NCBI GenBank assembly: GCA_029783825.1
Contig: JAREIK010003114.1
Span: forward strand, 22,652-86,651
Length of the DNA stretch: 64,000 nucleotides
Direction of reading: 5' to 3'
From: Sapria himalayana
Lineage: Eukaryota; Streptophyta; Magnoliopsida; Malpighiales; Rafflesiaceae
How positions within the stretch are numbered: the first letter of the stretch is position 1; every line of letters begins with the position of its first letter. This document shows positions 41,701-52,839 of the stretch, piece after piece. Under the pieces are notes generated by a model. It saw only the letters and a program-made list of their open reading frames with translations, made no database searches and was not told where the DNA came from. The position numbers were made by a program, and so were the translations under genes.

Positions 41701-43058
41701 CATAAAATTATTGATAAACTTTTTAAAAGAAAAAAAAATTTAAAACAAAAAATTAATATATAGAAATATATTTTGCTTTTCTTCGGAATCATTTTAGTTT
41801 TTGTAATTATATTTTAATTGATATATATCTTATTAATAATAGATTATTAATTTAAATTTTGATCATTATTATATTATCTATCAATAAAATTGTTTATATT
41901 GAATTTATATGATATATAATTATTAATATTATTATAACTAATTATTGTATTCACATTTCAAAAAATTTTAAATATTATTATATTTTCAAAGGTTATAACC
42001 AATGAAAATGAGAAAAACTTACAAATTTTTTTTTGTTATTTTATTGTTTAAATAAAACCTATAAACCACTAAATGCCTAAAAACATAAATTGCTAAACTC
42101 CTAAACGGCAAAACCTTTATATAAACCATTAAACATGTGTACATTAATAAAAAATCATAAATCTCAATTTAAATTTTATTAAGTATAATTTTAAATTTTT
42201 ATTTTAATTATTTATAAGTTTATTTTTCTAGAAATATTAATTACAAAATAAATTATTAGTGAGACAGATCTAATTTAAATAATTTATTTTTCATCAAAAA
42301 AATATATATTCTTATAAAAACTAGGCAAAATTATAAAAACACAAATTTATTATTTAGTAATATATTTATTTTTATTTTGAATCATTTTAGATTTTGCAAT
42401 TATATTTTAATTTATATCATTCTTATTAATAATAGTTTATTAATTTTTTATTGATCATTATTATAATATCTATTAATAAAATTATTTATATTGAGTTTAC
42501 ATTATATATAATTATTAAGATTATTATTACTAAATATTATATTCACATTTAAAAAAATTAATAATTATTATATTTTCAAAGGTTATAACCTTCAAAAATT
42601 AAAAGAAAATCAAAAAATTAAATTTTTTATATTTTCATTCTTTAAATAAAAATTATAAATCACTTAAGACCTAAACACTTAAATCACTAAACCCCAAAAT
42701 ACCTAAATACTTAACCGATTAAACTAGTATATCCTGAATAATAAATAATAAATCTCTATTTTATTTGTATTCATTATAATTTTAAATATTCATTTTAATA
42801 TTTTATTAGTTTATTTTTATAGAATTATAAATTAAAAATAAATTATGAGGAAGACAAATATAATTTAAATAAGTTACTTTTAATAACAAAAAATATAAAC
42901 TTATAAAAAGAAGAAAAACATCAAAGAAAGTATCATTTTGTAATATATTTTACTTTGATTTTGAATAAATTTATGTTTTTCAAATATATTTAAAATAATA
43001 TCTATCTTATTAATAATAGTTTATTAATTTATTTTTTGATCATTAATATAATATATTA
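38799..43058 (-). repeat. AT-rich satellite array, block 5 (inverted), with dimeric units
   Basis: This is the minus-orientation array between element X copy 2 and the right end of the inverted block. Dyads near 39349, 39921, 40665, 41246 and 41988 give alternating spacings of about 572, 744, 581 and 742 bp. That is a regular short/long dimer of about 1.32 kb. The remaining stretch to 43058 returns to ordinary monomers. No gene is seen. The frame at 39208-39435 is a satellite translation. Confidence 0.92.
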
Positions 43059-43062
43059 TTAA
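43056..43062. other. Right junction of the inverted satellite block
   Basis: The minus-strand monomer reads 'TTTTTTGATCATTAATATAAT' and should go on to 'ATATTTCAATATAATTG'. Instead, after 'ATATATTA' it enters + orientation at 'TTAATTTAAATTAGATCTATC', which is the start of the internal duplication of a long monomer. The joint lies in an AT-only, self-complementary stretch. Orientation stays + beyond this point. Confidence 0.78.
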
Positions 43063-43870
43063 TTTAAATTAGATCTATCTCACTAATAATTTTTTTTGTA
43101 ATTAATATTTCTATAAAATAAATTGATAAAAAATTAAAATAAAAATTTAAAATTATACTGAATAAAAATTAAAATGAGATTTATGGTTTATTATTAATGT
43201 ATACTAGTTTAATGATTTTAGTATTTAAGGGTTTTGTCATTAGGAGTTTAGCAAATTATGTTTTTAGGCTTTTAGTGGTTTATAGGTTTTATTTAAAAAA
43301 ATAAAATGATAAACAAAATTTCTATAATTTTTTATCATTTTCATAGGTTATAACATTTAAAAATATAATAATATTTAAATTTTTTTGAAATTTTAATACA
43401 AATTTTGTTATAATAATATTAATTATTTTATATCATATAAATTTAATATAAATAATTTTTTTGATAGATATTATAATAATGATCAAAAATTAAATTTATA
43501 ACCTATTAATATTAAGATAGATATTAATTAAAAAATATTTACCAAACCCAAATTGATTCAAAATTAAAGTAACTTGTATTACTTGATAATAATTTTTAAT
43601 TTTTAAATTTATGCTTTTTTTATAAGCGTATATTTTTTTAGATAAATAATATATTATTTAAATTATATTTGTCCCACTGAATTTATTTTGTAATAAATTT
43701 TTCTATATAAATACACTAATAAATAATTAAAATGAATATTTAAAAATATAATAAATAGCAATATAAATTAGATTTATTAATTATTAAGTAGTATTTAGTG
43801 GTTTAATGGTTTATGTATTTAGGCATTATGGGGTTTAGGAGTTTACTGATTTAACTTTATATGCATTTAG
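43059..43870 (+). repeat. AT-rich satellite array, block 6 (+ orientation)
   Basis: This is about one and a half monomers between the orientation switch and hAT copy B. It carries the private words 'AATAAATAGCAATA', 'AAGTAGTATTTAGTGG' and 'TTTAACTTTATATGCATTTAG', which also appear, reverse-complemented, at the matching edge of hAT copy A. Confidence 0.9.
43863..43870. repeat. 8-bp target-site duplication, left of hAT copy B
   Basis: GCATTTAG abuts TAGGGCTGC. An identical GCATTTAG follows the element at 47572-47579. The word is part of the satellite's telomere-like tract. Confidence 0.93.
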
Positions 43871-43888
43871 TAGGGCTGCTCATGGGAC
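43871..43888 (+). repeat. Terminal inverted repeat, hAT copy B, left
   Basis: TAGGGCTGCTCATGGGAC pairs with 47554-47571 with two mismatches. Confidence 0.92.
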
Positions 43889-44072
43889 TCGGAAATTCGC
43901 GACCCGACCCAAAGCCTTGTCCTGATAATATCGGGACTTAGAAAATCCATTGACTTTGAATTTTTCTGTCCCGTTCTATTACGTATTTTTTCTTTTGGGA
44001 TGGTTCCGGATCTTAAGTAATATCCCTCCCGAGAACCATCCCGTCCTAAAAAGTCTATACTTGAACCAAGAA

Positions 44073-44091
44073 AATATATATATATATATAA
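44073..44091. repeat. (TA)n microsatellite in the hAT leader
   Basis: A run of eight to nine AT dinucleotides precedes 'ACATGAAGATG'. Copy A has a shorter, interrupted run at the matching place (about 30.99-31.01 kb). Confidence 0.8.
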
Positions 44092-44469
44092 CATGAAGAT
44101 GCCACCAATTTTGCTACTTCCCATCCAATTCCAACGCACCTATTACTATTCCAAAGAGTTCCATACCACCTCACGCCATTCCAGCCTTGTTCAGTTAGGT
44201 CCAGCCCTTGTCCATCACACTTTTGGTTGCCTCCACCATGTATAAGATGTCACCAGCCTTTTGGTTTGTTTTTCTGACAAGAATTGAGTAATTAATTATT
44301 ATTTTTATGTGTCTCAGTCAGTTTTGTTGAGTATTGGTTGTGGTGTTGTGGTTGGGCCGAATGAGTGGGCTGAATGAGTGGGCCAAATGTGTTACAGTCA
44401 GTTTTGTAGAGCTTGCTTGTTTGAATTATTTATATTTATTTATGCTTAACATATCATATTAATTAATTG

Positions 44470-44477
44470 CAATGCAG
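44470..44477 (+). other. Possible splice acceptor just before the transposase ATG (hAT copy B)
   Basis: The sequence TGCAG directly precedes ATGGCACAATC, after a T-rich stretch. The same arrangement (ATAATGCAG then ATGGCAC) is kept in copy A. This suggests a 5' untranslated intron ending at the start codon; I have not identified the donor. Confidence 0.4.
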
Positions 44478-46606
44478 ATGGCACAATCTAGCGGTAAACC
44501 AAAAATATAATAAATTTAAGATGATCACATCTCAAATGATCAAAGTACTGGTAAATCCAATCATCATTCTTTCACGAACCCTCCTATTGTTATGGCAGGT
44601 TCTTTAATTCCAATTGTAAAAGAAAGTCAAGGTATATCTAAACCTCAAGCTAATAAAAAGTATAAGTCTACTGTTTGGGAAACTTATGAGATATTAGTTG
44701 ATTTAGAGGGAAATGAAACTGGTAGGGCAGCTTGTATATGGTGTTGGAATAAATACTTGGCAAAAAGTGATCAAGGTACTTCAGGTTTATGGAAATACTT
44801 TAGAAAGTCTTGTAAAAAATTTCCACACAAAAAAGATTTTATAGAAGCTCACAAAGGTAAAGAAAAGTCACAATTTTTGTTGAGTTTCACTAAAGGTACT
44901 AGTTCAGAGGATAACAAATTAACTAGTTGGCAATTTGATCAACAACTAGTTAGGGAGGCTTTGGTGAAAATGATCATAAAAGATGAATTATCTTTTTGTT
45001 TTGTTGAGAGGGATGAGTTTAAAAATTTTATGAAGTTAGTGTGCCTCAATTTAAAAATCCATCTAGGCACTCTGTGTTGAGGGATTGTTTTTTTTTTTGT
45101 GAAGGAAAAGAAGAAATTATTTGTGAGCATATCATCTCATTGTTGTAGAGTTTCATTGACTACTGACACTTGGACTTGCATTCAAAATTTATCTGATATA
45201 TGTTTGACTGTTCATTCCATTGATTCTCAATGGAATATGCATAAAAGGCTTTTGAACTTTTGTGTAATTAATAGTCACTCTGGAGTTAATATTAGAAATG
45301 TTATTGAGTTTTGCATGAATGAATGGGGGTTTAGAAAGTTGATGTGTATTACTATTGACAATGCATTAAATAATGATGTTGCAGTTGAACAATTGAAAAA
45401 AGGCTTGTGAAGAAAAGTGTTGTACCTTTTAGAGGCGAGCATTTTCATATGAGATGTTGTTATCATATCCTAACTTAATTGTTAGAGATGTCATTGCAAT
45501 AGTTGAGGGTGCTATTCAAAAAATTAGAGGTGTGGTGAAATATGTGAGGAGCAGTCCTAAAAGATTAGATATGTTTAAGTTATGTGTTGAAGAAGCAAAC
45601 TTATCATATGGATCTTCATTTCAATTAGATTGTCCTACAAGATGGAATTCAACTTATTTGATGCTACAAACTGATATAAAATATCAAAAAGAATTTAATA
45701 AGTTGGAGGACAAAGAAAAAAGGTTTTTGAAGGAGTTTGATTCAAACGTTCCAACTGAGAGAGACTGAACAAACACCAAAATTTTGGCTCGTTTCTTGAA
45801 AACTTTTTATGAGGTAACTTGTAAATTTTCTAGCTTATAATATTCTACCTCTAGTGTTTATTTTCCTGAGATTATTCGAATTTTGAAAAAAAATTGAGCT
45901 TTGTGAAAATTGTAGAGATTCAATGGTGTCTGAAATGGGTATGAAAATGAGGCATAAATTCAACAAAAAATTGGGTTCTCTTCAGTCAACAAATATTATA
46001 CTTTTTGTAGTAGTAGTGTAGGATCCAAGATATAAGCTCAAATATGTCAATGTTAAGTACACTTAGCATTATCATGAGGGATTGTCTAAAAATTTGGTTA
46101 AAAAGGTTATAAATGCTTTAAATGAGATGATGGATGATTATAAAGATTTAAATTAAGATGAATCAAAAGAAGATGATTTCTCTTCTACTGTGTTGAAGAA
46201 AAATGATGATTTCTTTGATGGTAGTGATACTGATGTTGATGATTTTTTTGTTGAATTGGAGAAAGAACAAGAAGTTGCAGCTTTGGAAGAGTTGGATAGG
46301 TACTTGGAGGACAAATTTGAAAAAAATAGAATTGATTTTGATCTTCTAAACTAGTGGAAGGTAAATGAGGTTAGTTGTCCTTCTTTGGAAAATGTAGGAA
46401 GGGATGTATTTTCTATCCAAGCATGTACTGTAACCTACGAATCTACATTTAGAACTGGGGAAAGAACTTTAGATAAATTTAGAAGTTCTTTAACACCTAT
46501 TACAGTTGAAGTTCTCATATGTCTGCAAGATTGGTTGAGAAGCTCAAACAAACCTTTTGAAATTGAAAAATTAGTTTAAGACCTTGATGATAATGAATCA
46601 GGTTAG
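44478..46606 (+). pseudogene. hAT transposase pseudogene (BED finger / RICESLEEPER-type), copy B
   Basis: The ancestral start is probably ATG 44478 (MAQSSGKPK); TAA codons follow at codons 11, 12 and 14. From 44592 the frame is open for 162 residues: a BED-like finger (C48, C51 and C74 of this frame, with Tyr69 where a zinc-binding His is expected), then WQFDQQLVREALVKMIIKD. A TGA at 45078 interrupts it, and the same frame resumes to 45410 with the Asp motifs TTDTWTCIQN and ITIDNA. A missing base in an A-run (about 45396-45402) and another in 'CCTAACTTAA' (about 45471) shift the frame. 45454-45768 then gives RDVIAIVEGAIQ through VPTERD and a TGA in place of Trp. The C-terminal dimerisation region survives at 46385-46579 (YESTFRTGERTLDKFRSSL, VEVLICLQDWL). 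It is non-functional. Confidence 0.93.
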
Positions 46607-46692
46607 TATACAAATCTTGTAAATTTTAATTTCACTTTTACATATTTTATTCATTCAATTTAATAAAAATATGGTTCAATTACAATTTTCAG
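46602..46692 (+). other. Possible 3' intron of the transposase (hAT copy B)
   Basis: ATCAG/GTTAGT at 46602 looks like a splice donor directly after the NES codons. 'TACAATTTTCAG' ending at 46692 looks like the acceptor. In copy A the donor is kept (CTG/GTTAGT) but the acceptor AG has become AC. If unspliced, the frame ends at TAG 46604-46606. Confidence 0.4.
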
Positions 46693-47113
46693 AGGGGTCT
46701 AAAGATCCAAATATTCTTCCAACTATAGTTGGCTAACTAAATTTGCAATGGGTGTATTAAATTTTATAAGGTAATATTTTGTTTTTTATTACTCTTTCAT
46801 CTTAGAAATTTATGTATACATGATTACCACGTTTACATCTTTGGTTGTCCTTCTACATTGGAAAAAGAAAAGGGAGGATTTGTAGAAGAGATAATAATTG
46901 GGTTTAGATTTTCGTTGCTGTTCCGGGATGGATTTTTGAAATGATTATTATCATGGTTGTTATTAGTTGTATTTTTTTGTTATATTAAGCAACCTAATTT
47001 TAGCAATTACTTAAGTAGTAATTGATGCAACCAAAGTTTGTCGTAATCTTTAGCTATTCCTTAATCTTTTAAGTAATTGTTTAAAAATATAGTATTGCTA
47101 TTATGGTTATCTT

Positions 47114-47440
47114 TCACTCGGCTGAACAAAGCCAACTTGTGAAAAAACAAATAACCAAATTAAGGACATAACTCGGTCCCATTCTATTTAGCATTTCTAT
47201 CCTTTTATGCACATCAAAGCTTTTGACAAGATAATAGAACTCGTTTGGGGTATTCAGCCTTTTTGACAAAACAAAATTGGCCCAATTTGAGTTTGAAAGA
47301 TACATAGCTAAGGAATGATAAATGGTACAACAAAAGGTTTCGACATGAACTAACTTGGCCAGTTTGAAGAAAATAAATTGAAAAAAATGTCCGAACTCTA
47401 TTTTGTCTCGGAACCATTTTCTCCTACCGAAAATTCCCAA
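47114..47440 (-). other. Open frame of 108 codons antisense to hAT copy B, coding status doubtful
   Basis: This is the counterpart of 27661-27978. It contains KLVHVETFCCTIYHSL, SNWANFVLSKRLNTPNEF and LVKSFDVHKRIEMLNR, and is indel-free relative to copy A over about 100 codons. It lies between the transposase C-terminus and the right terminal repeat, in convergent orientation. I know no family that it matches, and its conservation is no higher than that of the dead transposase. Confidence 0.25.
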
Positions 47441-47553
47441 TTTTCGTACCCTCCAATCCCAATATTTTCAACCTATGGGACGGCTTTGGATCTTCAAAAA
47501 AAAATCTCTGAACTTGGGAATGGACTTGAGATTTGTAATCTCAATCGTGTCCC

Positions 47554-47571
47554 GTCCCATGAGCACGCCTA
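47554..47571 (-). repeat. Terminal inverted repeat, hAT copy B, right
   Basis: On + it reads GTCCCATGAGCACGCCTA, the complement of TAGGCGTGCTCATGGGAC. It is preceded by TCCC-type subterminal words. Confidence 0.92.
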
Positions 47572-49043
47572 GCATTTAGTGGTTTATAGATTTTATTTAA
47601 AAAATAAAATAACAAAAAATTTAATATAACCTTTGAAACTATAACATTTTTAAATTTTTTTTAAATGTGAATACTATATTTAGTTATGATAATCTTAATA
47701 ATTATATATCATGTAAATTTAATATAAATAATTATATTGATAAATATTATAATAATGATCATACAAAAGATTAATAAACAATTATTAATAAGATAAATAT
47801 TGTTTAAAATATATTTACAAAACCTAAAATTATTCAAAATCAAATTGAAATATTTTACTAAATATTAATTTTAAATTTTTAAATTTTTGCATCCATTTAT
47901 AAGCTTATATATTTTTTGATAAAAAATAAATTATTTAAATTATATTTGTCTAACTATTAATTTTTTTTAATTTATATTTCTATAAAATTAAACTAATAAA
48001 TAATTAAAATGTATATATAAAATTATAATGAATTAATAAAAATGAGATTTAAGATTTATTATTTAGGGTATACCAATTTAATAGTTTACGTTTATTGTGG
48101 TTTTGGGATTAATGAGTTAATTTATTTATATGTTTACTCATTTTTGTTTTATTTAATGATTTATTGGTTTTATTTAATCAATGAAATAACAAAAAATTTA
48201 TTTTAATGAATTTTTGTGATTTTAAAATGTTATAACCTTAGAAAATATAATAATTTTTTAATAGTTCTAAAATATGAATAAAATACTTAGTTATAATAAT
48301 CTTAATAATTATATTTGATGTAAATTCAATATAAAAAATTTTATTAATATATATTATTTTGATGATCGAAAAATAAATTAATAAACTATTATTAATAAGA
48401 TAGATATTAATTAAAATATATTTGCAGAAGCCAAAATAATTTAAAATCAAAGTAAATTATATTACTAAATAAACTTTTAAATTTTTGAAATTTTGTTTAT
48501 TTTTATAAGCTTATATTTTTTTTCATAAAAAATAATTTATTTATTTTATATATGTCTCACTCTTTATTTATTTTGTAATTAATATTTCTATAAAAATAAA
48601 ATAAAAAATAATTAAAATGAATATTTAATATTATAATGAATACAAATAAAAATGAGTTTATTATTTATTATTAAGGTTATATAGGTTTAATGGTTTAAGT
48701 ATTTAGGGGGTTTTGGGGTTTAGGAGTCTAGAGATTTAAATGTTTTGGAATTTAGTAGTTTATATGTTTTATTTAAATAATGAAATAACAAAAAATTTTA
48801 TTTGTCAAATTTTTTATCAATTTTGAAGGTTATAACCTTTATAAATATAATAATTTTTAAATTTTTTCAAATGTGAATATAATATTTAGTTATAATAAAC
48901 TTAATAATTATATATCATGTAAATTAAAAATAAATAATTTTATTGATAGATATTAATAAACTAAATATAAATATAAATATAATAATGATCAAAAAATAAA
49001 TTAATAAATTATTATATATTGATAGATATTTATATATTATTTA

Positions 49044-49080
49044 TAAATACTTAAACCATTAAAGATGGTTTAAGTATTTA
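49044..49080. repeat. Perfect hairpin, 16-bp stem and 5-nt loop
   Basis: TAAATACTTAAACCAT, then the loop TAAAG, then ATGGTTTAAGTATTTA. The two arms are the same telomere-like tract start in opposite orientations, so this is a small fold-back inside one monomer. The homologous site at 11363 has a mismatched stem. Confidence 0.9.
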
Positions 49081-49081
49081 A

Positions 49082-49116
49082 GGGTTTTGGGGTATTGGGG
49101 TTTTGGGGTTTTAGGG
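49082..49116 (+). repeat. G-run cluster, G-quadruplex candidate
   Basis: Five G-runs of 3, 4, 4, 4 and 3 bases at 49082, 49089, 49097, 49105 and 49114 are separated by TTTT, TATT, TTTT and TTTTA. The pattern fits the G3+N1-7 quadruplex rule and resembles telomeric G-strand DNA. It starts one base after the hairpin and is the densest G-run cluster I see in the satellite. The sister site at 11409-11427 has only three runs. Confidence 0.8.
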
Positions 49117-52100
49117 TTTAGGAGTTTAGGAGTTTAATGATTTAAGTGTTTAGGCATTTAGTAGTTTATAAGTTTTATATAAACAATAAAATAACAAAAA
49201 ATTTATTTTTATAATTTTATCTCATTTTCAAAGATGTTAACCTTTAAAAATATAATAATTTTTAAATTATTTTCAAATGTAAATATAATATTTAGTTATA
49301 ATAATCTTAATAATTATATATCATGTAAATTCAAAATAAACAATTTTAGTGATAAATATTCTAATAATGATCAAAAAATAAATTAATAATCTATTATTAA
49401 TAAGAGAGATATCAATTAAAATATAATTAAAAAACCCAAAATGATTCATAAGAAAAAGCAAAATATATTATTATATAATAATTTTTTGTTTTGAAAATTT
49501 TTTTTCTTTTAAAAAGGTTATCTATAATTTTTTGATGAAAAATAATTTATATAAATTATTTTTGTCTAGATCAATTTATTTTGTAATTAATATTAATATA
49601 TAAATAAACAAATAAATAATTAAAATGAATATTTAAAATTATAATGAAAAAAAATGAGCTTCATTATTTATTATTCAGAGATACTGTTTTAATTTAAATT
49701 AGATCTGTCTCACTAATTATTTATTTTGTAATTAATATTTTTATAAAAATAAACTGATAAAAATTAAAATAGAAATTTAAAATAATACTGAAAAAAAATT
49801 AAAATGAGATTTATGAATTATTATTAATGTTTACCAGTTTAATGGTTTAAGTATTTAGAGGTTTTGTCGCTTAGGAGATTAGTGATTTATGTTTTTAGGT
49901 ATTTAGTGGTTTATAGGTTTATTTAAACAATGAAATAACAATAAAAATATTTTTGATATTTTTTCACATTTTCAAAGGTTATAAACTTTGAAAATATAAT
50001 AATTTTAAATTTTTTTAAAAATATGAATACAATATTTAGTAATAATAATCATTATAATTATATATAATATAAACTAAATATAAACAATTTTATTGATAGA
50101 TATGATATCAATTATCAAAAAATAAATTAATATGCTATTATTAATATGATATATATAAATTAAAATATAATTAAAAAAATATCCAAAATCCAAATAAAAT
50201 TTATTAATAAATAATAAATTTTTTAAGTTGTTGCTTCTTTTTATAAGCTTATATTTTTTTTGATGAAAAATAAATTATTTAAATTATATTTGTATCACTC
50301 ATAATTTATTTTGTAATTAATATTTTAATAAATTATTTGAATTATATTTAAGTTTTACGAGTTTAAAGGTTTAAGTATTTATGGGCTTTTGTGTTTAGGA
50401 GTTTAGAGGTTTAAGTGTTTAGGCATTTAGTGGTTTATAAGTTTTATTTAAACAATGATATAACTAAAAATTTATTTTTATTATTTTTTTAAATTTTGAA
50501 GGTTATAACCTTTGAAAATATAATAATTTTTAAATTTTTTTCAAATGTAAATATAATATTTAGTTATAATAATCTTAATAATTTTAAGTCATTTAAATTC
50601 AATATAAATAATTACATTGCTAGATATAATAATAATGATCAAAAAAAATTTAATAAACTATTATTAATAAGAAAGATATTATTTAAAATATATTTGCAAA
50701 ATATAGATTTATTCAAAATCAAAGTAAAATATATTACTTAATATTAATTTTTTTAATGTTTTGCTTTTTTTATAACTTTATATTTTTGTTATTATAAATA
50801 AATTATTAAATTTAGTTTGTTTTACTCATAATTTATTATGTAATTTATAATTCTATAATAAAAAACTAATAAATAATTAAAATACTTATTTAAAATTATA
50901 ATGAATACAAATAAAATTGAGATATATTATTTATTATTTAGGATATACTGGTTTAATGGTTTAAGTATTTAGGAGTTTTTGGGTTTATGAGTTTAGTGAT
51001 TTAAGTGTTTAGACCTTTAGTGATTTATACTTATTATCTAATGAATTAAAAAACAAAAAATTAAATTTTTTGAATTTTTTAATTTTTTAATTTTTGAAAG
51101 TTGTAACCTTTGAAAATATAATAATTTTAAATTTTTTTAAATGTGAATATAATATTTAGTTATAATAATCTTAATAATTATATATAATGTAAAATAAATA
51201 TAAATAATTTTATTAATAGATATTATAATAATGATCAATAAATAAATTAATAAACTAGTATTAATAAGAATGATATAAATTAAAATATAATTGTAGAATC
51301 TAAAATGATTCAAAATTAAAATAAGATATATTACTAAATAAAAATTTTTTATTTTAAAAATTTTGCTTCATTTTATAAGCATAAATATTTTTCTGATGAA
51401 AAATAAATTATTTAAATTATATTTGTTTCACTAATAATTTATTTTGTAATTAATATTTCTATAAACATAAATTGATAAATAATTAAAATGAATATTTAAG
51501 ATTATAATGAATACTAATAAAAAAGAGATATATGATTTATTATTTATGGCATACCTATTTAATGGTTTAAGTTTTTTGTGGTTTTGGTGTTAAAGAGTTT
51601 ATTAATTTATATGTTTGCACATTTAGGTGTTTATAGGTTTTATTTAATCAATGAAATAACAAAAAATTTATTTTTATGAATTTTCATGATTTTCAAAGGT
51701 TATAACCTTTGAAAATTTAATAATTTTTTAATCTTTTTAAAATATTAATACAATACTTAGTTATAATAATCTTAATAATTATATTTGATTTAAATTTAAT
51801 ATAAAAAATTTTATTATTATATATTATTATAATGATAGAAAAATAAATTAATAACTATTATTAATAAAATTGATATTAATTAAAAAATATTTACAAAACC
51901 CAAAATAATTCAAAATCAAAGTAAATTATATTACTGAATAAAATTTTAAATTTATGAAATTTTGTTTATTTTTATAATCTTATTTTTTTTTCATAAAAAA
52001 TAATATCTTTAAATTATATGTCTCACTCATTATTTATTTTGTAATTAATATTTCTCTAAAAATAAACTAAAAAATAATTAAAATGAATATTTAAAATTAT

Positions 52101-52839
52101 AATGAATACAAATAAAAATGAAATTTATTATTTATAATTTAGGTCATAGGTTTAATAGTTTAAGTATTTAGGGGGTTTTGGGGTTTTGAAGTCTATAGAT
52201 TTAAATGTTTAGGCATTTAGTGGTTTATAAGTTTTATTTAAATAATAAAATAATAAAAAAATTATTTTTGTGATTTTTTATCATTTTTGAAGGTTATAAC
52301 CTTAGAAAATATAATAATTTTTAAATTTTTTTCAAATGTAAATATAATATTTAGTTAAAATAATCTTAATAATTATAAGACATTTAAATTGAATATAATT
52401 AATTTTATTGTTATATATTATAAAAATAATCAAATAATAAATTAATAAACTTATATTAATAAGATCGATAGAAATTAAAATATAATTGCAAAACCTATAT
52501 ATAATGATTCAAATCAAAGTAAAATATATTACTAAATAATACTTTTTTGTTTTTAAATTTTTACATCTTTTTATAAGCTTATATCTCTTTTGATTAAAAA
52601 TAAATTATTAAAATTATATTTGTCTGACTCATTATTTATTTTGTAATTAATATTTCTATAAAAAATAAACTAATAAATAATTAAAATTAATATTTAAAAT
52701 GATAATGAATATAAACTATAATGAGATTTATGATTTATTATATGTGGTATATCGGTTTAATGGTTTGATTATTTAGGGGTTTAATCATTTAGGATTTTAT
52801 CAATTTATGTTTTTAGGCATTTTGTGGTTTACAGTTTTT

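Larger units (their letters stand above)
43871..47571 (+). mobile_element. hAT DNA transposon, copy B (complete ends, dead)
   Basis: This 3.70-kb insertion has terminal repeats TAGGGCTGCTCATGGGAC and, read inward from the right, TAGGCGTGCTCATGGGAC, 16 of 18 identical. An exact 8-bp duplication GCATTTAG flanks it. The layout is: about 600 bp of 5' leader with GGGAC-type words and a (TA)n run, the transposase pseudogene on +, then about 950 bp of 3' sequence carrying an antisense open frame. Its left satellite flank is the same as that of copy A but its right flank is a different monomer type. This is the best-preserved copy in the window: the BED-finger half is still open for 163 codons. Confidence 0.95.

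Noticed and set aside
43867..44139. 90-codon minus-strand frame at the left end of hAT copy B
   Set aside because: It overlaps the terminal repeat and leader, includes the target site, and is not kept in copy A.
45275..47572. Frames at 44939 (-), 45275 (-), 47214 (-) and 47378 (+) in hAT copy B
   Set aside because: They are shadows of the transposase pseudogene or of the antisense frame, with no family signature.
49082..49116. A true chromosome end (telomere) at the G-run cluster
   Set aside because: The tract is only tens of bases long, degenerate and interstitial, with satellite continuing on both sides.
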